DNA of 64,000 bases from assembly GCF_002368415.1 (NCBI RefSeq), contig NZ_AP018290.1, positions 3,609,614-3,673,613 of the forward strand. The letters run 5' to 3'. Of the stretch, positions 1-8,605 are shown in pieces. Under the pieces are notes generated by a model. The model had not been told where the DNA came from. It saw only the letters and a program-made list of their open reading frames with translations, and did not search any database. This DNA is from Calothrix sp. NIES-4105. GTDB lineage: Bacteria; Cyanobacteriota; Cyanobacteriia; Cyanobacteriales; Nostocaceae. Position 1 is the first letter of the stretch. Each line of letters opens with the position of its first letter. The position numbers and the translations under genes were made by a program.

Positions 1-93
1 GAATATCTTCATTTTGAATTAGACACTATTACGCGAGATATGCGTAGTATTTTTTTCCTTCTATGGAAATTTATTTATAAGAGGGAATTTTAA

Positions 94-690
94 ATGCTTG
101 GATTCACAGAAAATCGTTCTTCGCATAAACCACTAAAATTAATGTACGCTAGGCTAGTTGTATTCTTTCGTTTGCGTTTAACTCAAGTTGGACTAAGTGG
201 TCGCTATCAGCCAGAAGAAATTCTAGAAGAAGCGTTACTTCGTCTCGACCGCACGCTTAAAATGGGTAAAAAAATTTATCACGAAGAAGCTTGGTTAAGA
301 AAAACTGGTTTCTTACATATTTTAGAGATACAGCAGAATCAAGGCAACGTAGACATTAATGACATTAATATAGATGTGAATAAGACATTGTTCAATTCAA
401 TTCACGCTCCAACTATAGATAATATCAGGGATAAGCAGCTAGAAAGTCAAGGAAATTACAAATTACTCAATGAAGTGATACTTTCTTTGAAAGCTAGCGA
501 ACGTGAACTACTAATGATGCGCTTTACTTTGAGTATGTCTTGGAGCGAAATCGCGCGTAGTTATGCTTCTCAGGGTGAAGATATTTCAATACCAACATTG
601 AGACAACGTGGTTGCCGTGCTGTAAGGTCTTTGAGAAAAGCATATTTACAGCTAATACAACTGCGACCTTCAGATAAATTAGACACATAA
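94..690 (+). CDS. Short sigma-70-like protein (copy 1)
   Basis: A 198-aa protein with the layout of a small sigma-70-family factor. An N-terminal helical part (about residues 20-80) contains PEEILEEAL and EAWLRKTGFLHILEI. A region-4-like helix-turn-helix lies at about residues 130-180, with ERELLMMRF and SWSEIARSY followed by a basic recognition stretch. It is clearly paralogous to the protein at 1995-2576: both share the PxEIL-EA-RL, KK-Y--AWLRKTG and RELLxMR blocks. The start is preceded by a purine-rich AGAGGG. The anchoring sigma-2 core motifs are weak, so it could be a sigma-like regulator rather than a working sigma factor. The family call is fairly sure; the target promoters are unknown. 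Confidence 0.7.
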   Translation: MLGFTENRSSHKPLKLMYARLVVFFRLRLTQVGLSGRYQPEEILEEALLRLDRTLKMGKKIYHEEAWLRKTGFLHILEIQQNQGNVDINDINIDVNKTLFNSIHAPTIDNIRDKQLESQGNYKLLNEVILSLKASERELLMMRFTLSMSWSEIARSYASQGEDISIPTLRQRGCRAVRSLRKAYLQLIQLRPSDKLDT

Positions 691-1048
691 AAGAGCTAAT
701 AATTTGTTGGGTGCATAGTACTTAGTAACTAAATGTACAACAACGATTAGTCAAGCTTTAAGTGTGAAAATAATTACCAAAATCACTTTATTCAATTAAT
801 AAAGTAATATAGTGTGATTTTAATCCTCCTGCCAGCATATGTCATGAGCTAGATAATTATACTTATACTAGTTCAGCACGTTTTGGGTATTTGTGGGTTC
901 AATAAAGTGAATTTTATTATCTAACTGGCAAATATGAGAAAGCTTCATAATTTCTTTTAATAAACTTTACAATATTTGCTTCTAAATCAAGGTCACACTT
1001 ATATCTATCAAATCATTAACATGGGGTAGAGTTAGGAAATCTAAGTTA
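691..1048. other. Intergenic stretch, no gene seen
   Basis: AT-rich sequence between the first sigma-like gene and the next hypothetical gene. No RNA gene, strong hairpin or convincing reading frame was seen. A promoter for the downstream gene is presumably here but was not identified. Confidence 0.5.
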
Positions 1049-1771
1049 ATGACATTTGAACAATTTGACCCGCTAATCACACCTGAACATAGTATGTTCA
1101 ATAACCTGCACAAGTATCATGCTTGGCAGAATACTGTGATTGAGAGTAATTCACAATTTGAGACGTTGATGGTAAGACTAAGTACAATATGGCACATGCT
1201 GATTGAATCAGAGCAAAACGAAGCTTCCAATCAAAATCATCAGTTATCGATTGCATCAAGTAGATCTTGTCGCTTAATCAAACATAATTACTCCAATATA
1301 GACTTAAAAGGGCTATTGTTCAAATCGGTGAATAATAATAGCGATTTAGCAAAATTGCAATATATAGCAAAAGAAAGAAGAAAGGTTAAAAATATGCTTT
1401 CTGAATTAATTGATAATCCTAATCTAGAAGTTAATAGCTTGAACGATAGTACACTGCAAGAACTAGATGAAGAACTTTCGGAGTTAATGCAACAAATAGA
1501 TGAAGAAACGTTCTGGCTAATGCAAGAGTACTATCGTCTTTCTTCGTTGCCTAATCTTGCAGATAGCGATACAAAGCGAATGCTATTAATTCTCGAACTG
1601 GCTCAGTTTGACCCTTTATTAGATTATTTGATTAACCAAATTGATACAGCAATCGCTGAAGAGACAGGACTGACAGATATTCCAAGTGATAATATTTCTA
1701 ATCAAGGATTTAAGAAGCTTTTTATTCAGTGTCTAGAGAAAAAATTAAATAGCTCTGAGGATATAGGGTAA
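1049..1771 (+). CDS. Hypothetical protein between two sigma-like paralogues
   Basis: A 240-aa, mostly helical, acidic soluble protein with no signal peptide or membrane segment. It has a charged central part (about residues 105-165) rich in Glu, Leu and Lys (KERRKVKNMLSEL, LQELDEELSELMQQ) that could form a short coiled coil. I do not recognise the family. It lies in the same orientation between two paralogous sigma-like genes (gaps 358 and 223 bp), so a link to them, for example as a regulator or partner, is possible but is only positional inference. An AGGAAA stretch 10-15 bases upstream of the ATG supports the start. Confidence 0.55.
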   Translation: MTFEQFDPLITPEHSMFNNLHKYHAWQNTVIESNSQFETLMVRLSTIWHMLIESEQNEASNQNHQLSIASSRSCRLIKHNYSNIDLKGLLFKSVNNNSDLAKLQYIAKERRKVKNMLSELIDNPNLEVNSLNDSTLQELDEELSELMQQIDEETFWLMQEYYRLSSLPNLADSDTKRMLLILELAQFDPLLDYLINQIDTAIAEETGLTDIPSDNISNQGFKKLFIQCLEKKLNSSEDIG

Positions 1772-1994
1772 GACATAAATGAATTTGGGTTTATAGACAA
1801 ACATAAAACATACATATTAGCAAGTATGTCACATAAGCAAGCAGTAAGTCATTAATTTTTAGCAAGGATAACGAAAAAGCTTGTAACGCGATTTTGATTC
1901 GATTGTGTCATACATCCATTTATTCTCTCCTATGCGTTACTTAAAATTTTACTAACCTTGTGATGAATGTCTATAGCAACCTGGAACCCGAACT

Positions 1995-2576
1995 ATGTCA
2001 CAAGTTGGTGCTATCATAAAATCGTTCGAGAGCTATTTTCCGGAGTTAGAAGATAAAGATTTACTGCTAGTTTTACGCAATTCTTACCGATTGCGTCTTA
2101 GGCAGTATGAACTACTAGGTAAACATGAACCAGATGAAATTCTCAACGAAGCTATTTCGCGTCTATCAAAAGCGGTTAACTCAGGTAAGAAAGTTTACAA
2201 CCTTCAAGCTTGGTTACGTAAAACTGGTTTACATATTATCCTTGAAATCAGTAGAGAAGAGACTCGATATAGAGTCATAGATAATCAGAACTTTGACTTT
2301 GAAGAATTTATACCGGACGAACGACAGCAACCCGAAGATGACAGTGAGCTTTGTAAACTCTTAAAGCAAGCATTAAAGGAGTTGGACATTCAAGATAGAA
2401 AATTATTGATCATGCGGTATTATCGTCACCAATCGTGGCAAAATATCGCTAAAACACTTTCAACCGATGGAGTTGAAATTTCAACAGAAGCGCTGCGGAA
2501 AAGGGGTTCGCGCGCGCTTGCAAAGTTGCGAAAAATCTTCAAAAATAAGTACTTAAAAGATTATGACATGAATTAA
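1995..2576 (+). CDS. Short sigma-70-like protein (copy 2)
   Basis: A 193-aa paralogue of the protein at 94-690. The N-terminal block reads PDEILNEAISRL and AWLRKTGLHIILEI. The C-terminal region-4-like HTH (about residues 125-180) has DRKLLIMRYY and SWQNIAKTL, followed by a basic segment ending in ALAKLRKIFKNK. An acidic linker (residues about 95-115) separates the two parts. The gene ends 7 bp before the convergent devA stop codon, so the two transcripts may share a terminator region. The role in transcription is inferred from fold-level similarity; the promoter class is unknown. Confidence 0.7.
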   Translation: MSQVGAIIKSFESYFPELEDKDLLLVLRNSYRLRLRQYELLGKHEPDEILNEAISRLSKAVNSGKKVYNLQAWLRKTGLHIILEISREETRYRVIDNQNFDFEEFIPDERQQPEDDSELCKLLKQALKELDIQDRKLLIMRYYRHQSWQNIAKTLSTDGVEISTEALRKRGSRALAKLRKIFKNKYLKDYDMN

Positions 2577-2583
2577 ATCGCAT

Positions 2584-3255
2584 TTACAGTAATCTCCCAT
2601 CTTCCATATTAAGAATACGGTCAGCTATATCTAAAATGCGCGTATCGTGAGTAACCAAAAGTACAGTGCAACCTTCTTCTTTTGCAAGACGTTGAATAAT
2701 ATCGACTACATCGCGGCCGGTCTTGCTATCCAAAGAAGCAGTTGGTTCATCAGCTAGAACTAACTTTGGTTGAGCAACTAATGCACGCGCGATAGCAACT
2801 CGCTGTTTTTGTCCTCCCGATAATTTCTCTGGATAATAGTCTACACGGTCTGCAAGACCGACTGCTTCTAAAATTGCAACCGCGCGCTGACGATGTTCTG
2901 ATGTGGCAATTTCGGGATGAAGTTTGAGAGACATTCGGACATTACTATAAGCAGTGAGACATTTAAGTAAATTGTGGTGTTGAAAAATAAATCCAATTTG
3001 GTTGCGAATTTGCGTTAGTTGCTTTTTATTGGCGCCACGCATTTCTTGACCAAAGATTTTTAAGTTACCCTCTTGTACAGAACGTAGTCCACCAATTAAT
3101 GAAAGTAAAGTTGTTTTACCACTTCCCGGCGGCCCAGTTAAGATTATTATTTCTCCAGAATATATATTTAAATTAATATTACTTAATACAGGTTTACTTA
3201 AATTACCTTGACCAAAAGCATGATTCAGGTTTTCTATCGCAATAGTTGGTTCCAT
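2584..3255 (-). CDS. devA: DevA-type ABC transporter ATP-binding subunit
   Basis: ATPase of a MacB/LolD-like exporter. It carries Walker A GPPGSGKTT near residue 41, signature LSGGQKQR, Walker B LVLADEPTASLD and the H-loop LVTHD. I chose the ATG at 3253-3255, which gives 223 aa and leaves a 1-bp gap after the devC stop; an upstream ATG at 3301-3303 would add 16 residues and overlap devC. The gene is last in a devB-devC-devA operon on the minus strand. In Anabaena the DevBCA complex exports heterocyst glycolipids through a TolC-like porin. Genomes of this group carry several paralogous sets, so the substrate here is inferred, not proven. Confidence 0.85.
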   Translation of the reverse strand: MEPTIAIENLNHAFGQGNLSKPVLSNINLNIYSGEIIILTGPPGSGKTTLLSLIGGLRSVQEGNLKIFGQEMRGANKKQLTQIRNQIGFIFQHHNLLKCLTAYSNVRMSLKLHPEIATSEHRQRAVAILEAVGLADRVDYYPEKLSGGQKQRVAIARALVAQPKLVLADEPTASLDSKTGRDVVDIIQRLAKEEGCTVLLVTHDTRILDIADRILNMEDGRLL

Positions 3256-3256
3256 A

Positions 3257-4474
3257 TTAAAATACATCCGCTGGGTCAGCGGAGCGTAGTTTATTTGTAG
3301 CAACGGCGCCTGATACGCTACACATTAATATAGTTAATACAAAAACTTGAAGCGCAACACTCGTTTGCATGACTAAAGGGATACGGGTAAGTATTACTAA
3401 AAGTTGGTAAATACCAATTGAAGCAATAAAACCAGGAATAAATCCTAGTACACCTAGAATAACTCCTTCTTGCAACACGACTATAAGCAGCGCGCGGTCT
3501 GCATAACCCATTGCTTTAAGTGTTGCATACTCTGATAAATGCTCGCTGATGTCAGTGTATAAAACTTGATAAATAATAATGACTCCAACTAAGAAACCAA
3601 CTATAGTCCCAAACCTTAAAATTACTCCATTTACCTCAGTTGCTTGATACTGGAGTTCGCGCTGCATTAACTCAGTACGGGTAAGTACTACTACATCATC
3701 CGGTAAGACCGCGCGCAGTTTTGTTTGTACTGTATGAAGCTCGGCGCCTTTTTCCAAATTAATCACACCAATCCTGGCTTGGTTAAGATTATTGGTGCCA
3801 TAGCGTAAAGCATAATTCCAATCGCTCATTACTACATTTCCCTTTTCAAACAAAGTACTCCCCATGCTGAAAAGTCCAACAACGTAAGTGCGACGGTTAT
3901 CCATCAAAGTTTGCACTTCTGAATTTTTCGCAAATAATTCCGGAATATTACCTAAACTAGATTGTGATAATTCGTCGTACAATACGCTATCTGCTGATGT
4001 AATTTTTGCTAATTGACTATTGACAGACGCTATATTTAATACACCTGGTTGAGCAGGATTAATCGCAATAATTCGCACTTCGTTACCAAAAAGTCCACGA
4101 AGACTCGGCGCCTGTTTTTTTGAAATATCTTGCTGTTGTTCTAGTTGCTTCGGATTAACCCAATTTGCACGTCCAATATAAACAGGATTTGCCGACGCAA
4201 CACCATCAACTGCCGCAGCTTGAAATAAATAAGCGCGCGGAAAATTAATCCGAAACTGCAAAGTTTGAGCGAACGAAGAAATTATGACTAAATCACCACC
4301 TAAACTTTCGTGTAACTTTGTTGTACCCTGCGTCAGCATCGCTAATAATCCAAGCTGAGTAAACATTAATATATTGGCAAAACAAACTCCTGTAATGGCA
4401 ACTGCTAACCTTACCTTTTGGTGTGATAGCTGTGACCAAGCTAAAGGAGGTTCAAAGTTAAATAATTTTTTCAT
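3257..4474 (-). CDS. devC: DevC-type ABC transporter permease
   Basis: A 405-aa FtsX/MacB-class permease. One membrane segment lies near residues 22-48, followed by a large extracytoplasmic domain to about residue 280. Three membrane segments make up the C-terminal 120 residues (starting around VGFLVGVIIIYQVLY). The motif YATLKAMGY after the second segment is typical of DevC proteins. The start overlaps the end of devB by 4 bp, indicating translational coupling. Together with DevB (periplasmic adaptor) and DevA (ATPase) it would form a tripartite exporter with an outer-membrane TolC homologue not encoded here. Confidence 0.88.
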   Translation of the reverse strand: MKKLFNFEPPLAWSQLSHQKVRLAVAITGVCFANILMFTQLGLLAMLTQGTTKLHESLGGDLVIISSFAQTLQFRINFPRAYLFQAAAVDGVASANPVYIGRANWVNPKQLEQQQDISKKQAPSLRGLFGNEVRIIAINPAQPGVLNIASVNSQLAKITSADSVLYDELSQSSLGNIPELFAKNSEVQTLMDNRRTYVVGLFSMGSTLFEKGNVVMSDWNYALRYGTNNLNQARIGVINLEKGAELHTVQTKLRAVLPDDVVVLTRTELMQRELQYQATEVNGVILRFGTIVGFLVGVIIIYQVLYTDISEHLSEYATLKAMGYADRALLIVVLQEGVILGVLGFIPGFIASIGIYQLLVILTRIPLVMQTSVALQVFVLTILMCSVSGAVATNKLRSADPADVF

Positions 4475-5652
4475 GACGAAACTTCTATTTTGACTCGTAC
4501 TTGCATTCCTGTTAACGTGGCAACTTTTTTGCTGTCTTCGGGATTTAAGCGAATAGCAACTTCGACGACGCGCGAGTTAATATCAGTATTGGGGTTATTT
4601 TGGTCTTGGTTTAGACGACTTTTGCCAATTTGTAAGCCCACTCTATAAACGGCGCCATATATTTCACCTTTAAATCCACCATACTCACTGTTTATTGTTA
4701 CTTTCTGCCCTGGACGAATTTTTACGATGTCGGTTTCATAAACTTCTGCTGCTACATACATTTGATTTGTTCTTCCAAGTTCGGCAATACCCGCTTCTTG
4801 ATTTACCTGTTCGCCAACGCGCGTGTTGATACGTAAGATTTGTCCGGCAATGGGGACTCGTACTAAAGTATCATCTAATACTGCTTTTTGTTGTTCAACA
4901 CGAATATGTGCCTGCTCAAGTTCTCTTGATGCAATCTCAATATCTACTGGACGAACTTCTTGCAAACGTTTTAAATTGGCATTTTCTTTTGCTAGTTGCG
5001 CCTGTAAAGTAGATGTGGTGTAATCTAATTCGGCTTGAGTTTGAGCTAACGTTGCCGTAGCTTTCTCAAATTCTTCTCTCGCATCATCAAATTCAGAACG
5101 TTTGATGGCGCCTTGTTTTTCTAAATCTGAGTAACGTTGAAATTTTATTTGAGCATTACGAATTGTTGCTGTAGCTTGTGCTATCGCTGCTTGTTTCACT
5201 TTTGTTTCAGTTCTGATTCGTGCTTCTAACTCGGCAATGGTCGCTTGTTGTGCTGTAATTTCTGCTTGTTTTACGTCCCCTTGTTCAATTTTTAGTAATT
5301 CTGCTCGTTTAATGGCTACATTCGCACGCGCGTCGCGAAGTTGCTGTTCGGCTCTATCTCTTCCTTGTAATATGGCAATGACTTGATTAGCTTTAACAAA
5401 ATCTCCTTCTTTTACTAAAAGTTGGTTTACTCTACTATCTCTAGCATTTACTACTGAAATCTTCATAACATCGCCTTCCGGTACTAATTTTCCTAGCGCT
5501 AATACGCGAGATATATTTACATTTACGGGTGATGGAGTACCACTGGTATTATTTTTTGCTTGTATTGAATTGCACGCAGCACATAATGCTATTCCAAATA
5601 TAATTACGCACTTTTTGATGTTCATATACATGCCGTGTTTTAGTTTAAACAT
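4471..5652 (-). CDS. devB: DevB-type periplasmic adaptor (HlyD family)
   Basis: A 393-aa membrane-fusion protein. Its hydrophobic N-terminus ends in a possible lipobox (LCAAC near residue 27). A lipoyl/barrel-sandwich half follows (about 45-100), then a long alpha-hairpin rich in Ala, Glu and Gln (about 105-255), the second lipoyl half (about 260-300) and a beta-barrel domain. First gene of the devBCA operon. Alternative starts exist at residues 8 and 10; I kept the longest because upstream signals are weak. Family assignment is strong; participation in heterocyst envelope glycolipid export is inferred from DevBCA homology. Confidence 0.85.
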   Translation of the reverse strand: MFKLKHGMYMNIKKCVIIFGIALCAACNSIQAKNNTSGTPSPVNVNISRVLALGKLVPEGDVMKISVVNARDSRVNQLLVKEGDFVKANQVIAILQGRDRAEQQLRDARANVAIKRAELLKIEQGDVKQAEITAQQATIAELEARIRTETKVKQAAIAQATATIRNAQIKFQRYSDLEKQGAIKRSEFDDAREEFEKATATLAQTQAELDYTTSTLQAQLAKENANLKRLQEVRPVDIEIASRELEQAHIRVEQQKAVLDDTLVRVPIAGQILRINTRVGEQVNQEAGIAELGRTNQMYVAAEVYETDIVKIRPGQKVTINSEYGGFKGEIYGAVYRVGLQIGKSRLNQDQNNPNTDINSRVVEVAIRLNPEDSKKVATLTGMQVRVKIEVSS

Positions 5653-5964
5653 GCTATCAAATGGTTATTTATTGTTTTTAATTCTTTAGTTTTATTATTT
5701 ATCAAATTGACTTTACAAACTAAATACCATATCTTCTTTGTGCCCTTTGCGTTCTTTGTGGTTCAATAAATATAAATTTGTACTAATAGATTGTAAATAC
5801 TGGCTATATTAATTTAATTGTGTTCTCAAAAAAAGATGATAAAAGTAATATTTGTCGCTGATGTCGTATTCGTAATTGATTTGTAAAAATATAAGTTAAT
5901 GAAATAAACCACAAAGGACACAAAGGACACAAAGAAAGAGGGGAAAAGTTATATTGAATAATAT
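5653..5964. other. devB upstream region with dispersed repeats
   Basis: This stretch holds the devB promoter region and two members of the ACCACAAAGGACACAAAG dispersed repeat family, one near 5735-5765 (as its complement) and one at about 5909-5940. No gene was seen. I looked for a GTA-N8-TAC NtcA site and did not find a convincing one. Confidence 0.5.
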
Positions 5965-6996
5965 TTAATTGGAAGCTGGCGTTTTTAAATCATTTCGAGC
6001 TTCAAGTAACTTACTAGTCGCATTTACTATAACTTGCGCTGAACCTATAAAGAAGTCGCGGTCAATAGTTGTTGGTGTATCTGTTGGTTTATGATAGTGA
6101 GGAGTACGTAAGTTCGCTGTGTCAGTTACAAGTACTGCTCCTATACCTTGATACCAAAATGGTGCGTGGTCACTACGAAGGGTATCTGGGGTTAGTAAAC
6201 CTTTAAGTGGTATAGGTATTGTAAGTACAGCAGGTAGATTTGCGATTTCTGATGTGTTAGTTTGAAATGAGCTTAGTAGGGGTAAATGTTCTATGTCACC
6301 TACTACCGCAAGAAAATCTCCTTTATCGCTTGGTGGTGTAACGGGTAAAGTTGCTGGGTATTTCTGACAACCTGGAGTATGACAAGCATAACTTACCATG
6401 TCCATAACTACGGCGCCGCGTAAATTATTAATATTTTTTGCTTGTTTCGCGTAAGCTTGACTTCCTAATAAACCAGTTTCTTCTTTGTCGAATAATACTA
6501 GCTGTAAACCGCGCGGTGTTGGTTGCGCTAATAGTCGAGCAACTTCTAACACGACTGCTACGCCACTCGCGTTATCATCTGCACCTGAAGACTGATATAC
6601 TGTGTCATAGTGGGCGCCGACTAAAATGTTACCTGCTTTTTTATCTGTCCCCGCGCGTTCAGCGACAATGTTAATTCCCTGCGGGAAGCTTTGTAATTTT
6701 GGTTTCCAACCGTATTTTTTGAGTTCTGTAGTAATATAGCTACGTGCGTTCCGTCGTTCAGCATCGGTGTAACGCTGAAAATTCAACTTCTGAATATGAG
6801 CAAGCAAATTTTCACTTCCAACTGAAGGAAAACTCAGTGCTGCTTCTAACTTCTGTTGCGGTGCCAAACTGTTACCATTCTCAACTTTAATTGTATCAAT
6901 AGCCTCTTGTTGCGGCGCCTTATCAAAATAACTCTTACCAGCAACTATACCTAACGCTACTATTACCAACAGTACTAGCCAAATTAATTTTTTCAT
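5965..6996 (-). CDS. M28-family zinc aminopeptidase, membrane-anchored or secreted
   Basis: A 343-aa protein with an N-terminal hydrophobic segment (about residues 3-20) acting as signal or anchor, then an M28 metallopeptidase domain. The expected zinc ligands and catalytic residues are visible: GAHYDT, GADDNASG, KEETGLLGS, VVMDM and the late HYHKPTDT. It probably removes N-terminal residues from peptides in the periplasm. It stands alone, with intergenic repeats on both sides. An internal loop around residues 205-225 has two Cys (CHTPGCQ) that could form a disulfide, consistent with export. The precise substrate is unknown. Confidence 0.88.
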   Translation of the reverse strand: MKKLIWLVLLVIVALGIVAGKSYFDKAPQQEAIDTIKVENGNSLAPQQKLEAALSFPSVGSENLLAHIQKLNFQRYTDAERRNARSYITTELKKYGWKPKLQSFPQGINIVAERAGTDKKAGNILVGAHYDTVYQSSGADDNASGVAVVLEVARLLAQPTPRGLQLVLFDKEETGLLGSQAYAKQAKNINNLRGAVVMDMVSYACHTPGCQKYPATLPVTPPSDKGDFLAVVGDIEHLPLLSSFQTNTSEIANLPAVLTIPIPLKGLLTPDTLRSDHAPFWYQGIGAVLVTDTANLRTPHYHKPTDTPTTIDRDFFIGSAQVIVNATSKLLEARNDLKTPASN

Positions 6997-7000
6997 ATGT

Positions 7001-7047
7001 CAGGAGTCAGGAGGGAGGAGGAGTCAGGAGTTAGGAGGTAGGAGGTA
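7001..7047. repeat. Short tandem repeat (CAGGAGT/TAGGAGG variants)
   Basis: Imperfect tandem heptamers of the type CAGGAGT, GGGAGGA and TAGGAGG, immediately upstream of the M28 peptidase start on its coding strand. They match the short tandemly repeated repetitive (STRR) sequences known from heterocystous cyanobacteria. Confidence 0.7.
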
Positions 7048-7112
7048 GGGTGCGTGACGCTATGAAAAATTCTTAAATAAAGTTAGTGAACTGGTAGCGT
7101 CACGCACCTTAC
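7045..7112. repeat. MITE-like inverted repeat (GTAGGGTGCGT family)
   Basis: Two 18-bp arms, GTAGGGTGCGTGACGCTA and TAGCGTCACGCACCTTAC, enclose about 32 bp. The same design recurs at 13785-13852 with a different inner arm, so this is a dispersed small element rather than a gene-specific terminator. Confidence 0.75.
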
Positions 7113-7143
7113 AAAGAGCGGAGTTAGGAAGAGCGGAGGAGCG

Positions 7144-8322
7144 ATGTTAGATTTTTGGCTGATTTTTACTCTCGGTTTTTTGGGAAGCTTTGGTCACTGC
7201 GTTGGGATGTGCGGCCCTCTTGCCGCAGCTTTTTCTCTTTCTCAAACACAAAATACCCGTGACTGGCAAAAGCAATTACAATTTCATATTTTACTTAACC
7301 TCGGCAGAACACTTAGTTACATGATAGTTGGCGCCGCAATTGGAGCAATTGGTTCAGTGTTTTTAGCAAGTGGGCAAGTCGCAGGAGTCGGGAGTGACTT
7401 ACGTCGCGTTCTAGCTATTATTACTGGTTTGATGTTGATTTGGTTTGGACTGCGGCAAATCAAACCTGACTTATTACCGCGCGTACCACTGTTGCATCCT
7501 CTATTACAGGGGAAATTACATGACCGTCTCAATGCAGCAATGCTCAAACTTTCTCTCAAACCAACATGGTGGACTCCTGCTTTATTAGGAATGACTTGGG
7601 GGTTGATACCTTGTGGTTTTTTATATGCTGCACAAATTAAAGCTGCCGAAACTGGTGATTTAATTAAAGGCGCTACAACAATGTTAGCTTTTGGTTTAGG
7701 TACATTACCAACAATGTTAGGGGTAGGAGTATCAACATCAGTTCTTAGTAAAGACAAACGCAGTCAGTTGTTTCGCTTGGGTGGATGGGTAACGCTAATA
7801 ATTGGTGCCTTAACTTTGCTGCGAACAGGGGATATGATGGTCGATTTTACAGGACATGCAGCATTGTTCTGTTTGATGCTAGCTTTGATCGCACGTCCAA
7901 TCAGCAATTTATGGGCGGCGCCGTTACGTTACCGTCGCGCGTTAGGAGTTGGAGCATACATTCTTTCACTGGCACATACCACTCACATGCTCCAACATTC
8001 TTTAGATTGGAATTTAGAGGCGTTTTGGTTTTTACCATTACAATTTCAATGGGGAATAGCTGCGGGTGGTGTAGCTTTGATATTAATGACACCTGCTGCG
8101 TTAACTAGTTTTGATTCGATGCAAAAAAAATTAGGTCAACATTGGCGCTCAATTCATCTATTCAGTGTTCCAGCTTTGATTTTTGCTGCCACTCATGCAG
8201 CAGCAACTGGTTCGCGTTATTTGGGTGCGCTGTCCATCGCTCTTGAAAATCAGTTAGCTGTTATGGTATTGACAATTGTAACGCTGACTATTTTATTAGT
8301 ACGCCTGCAAAGTATTAAATAA
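7144..8322 (+). CDS. UreH/TauE-like membrane protein fused to a ferric-reductase-like domain
   Basis: A 392-aa polytopic protein. The N-terminal half (about 1-230) has GHCVGMCGP near residue 17 and WGLIPCG near residue 150, the paired Cys-Pro/Cys-Gly motifs of the UreH-like/DsbD_2 transmembrane family (heavy-metal or thiol related). The C-terminal half (about 245-392) has further membrane helices with paired histidines (LAHTTHMLQH and IHLF...THAA) resembling the haem-binding core of ferric-reductase/MsrQ-like domains. The fusion suggests thiol, metal or electron transfer across the membrane, but substrate and direction are unknown. It is monocistronic, and the gap of 283 bp downstream is plain AT-rich sequence. 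Confidence 0.75.
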   Translation: MLDFWLIFTLGFLGSFGHCVGMCGPLAAAFSLSQTQNTRDWQKQLQFHILLNLGRTLSYMIVGAAIGAIGSVFLASGQVAGVGSDLRRVLAIITGLMLIWFGLRQIKPDLLPRVPLLHPLLQGKLHDRLNAAMLKLSLKPTWWTPALLGMTWGLIPCGFLYAAQIKAAETGDLIKGATTMLAFGLGTLPTMLGVGVSTSVLSKDKRSQLFRLGGWVTLIIGALTLLRTGDMMVDFTGHAALFCLMLALIARPISNLWAAPLRYRRALGVGAYILSLAHTTHMLQHSLDWNLEAFWFLPLQFQWGIAAGGVALILMTPAALTSFDSMQKKLGQHWRSIHLFSVPALIFAATHAAATGSRYLGALSIALENQLAVMVLTIVTLTILLVRLQSIK

Positions 8323-8605
8323 AAAATTTTATAGTATATTAATAATCTACCTAATTACTATTGCAATAATTACTTTTCTAACTTTTAAAACTTTTCTAAC
8401 TTTTTTAGAATTTGATAATTTATAAATTTAGACATTTGATGCATTTTTTTAGTTGTGTAATCAATTTGCTGTTTAGAGTTGCATAAAGATTAAATTTGTG
8501 GTTAAAATTTTTATCAAACGTAATTCTAGGTAAAAAATAATTTGCCCTGCTTGTGTTTGGGATAACTTTTTTGTAATTAATGAACTACATTTCCAAATTT
8601 GAATA

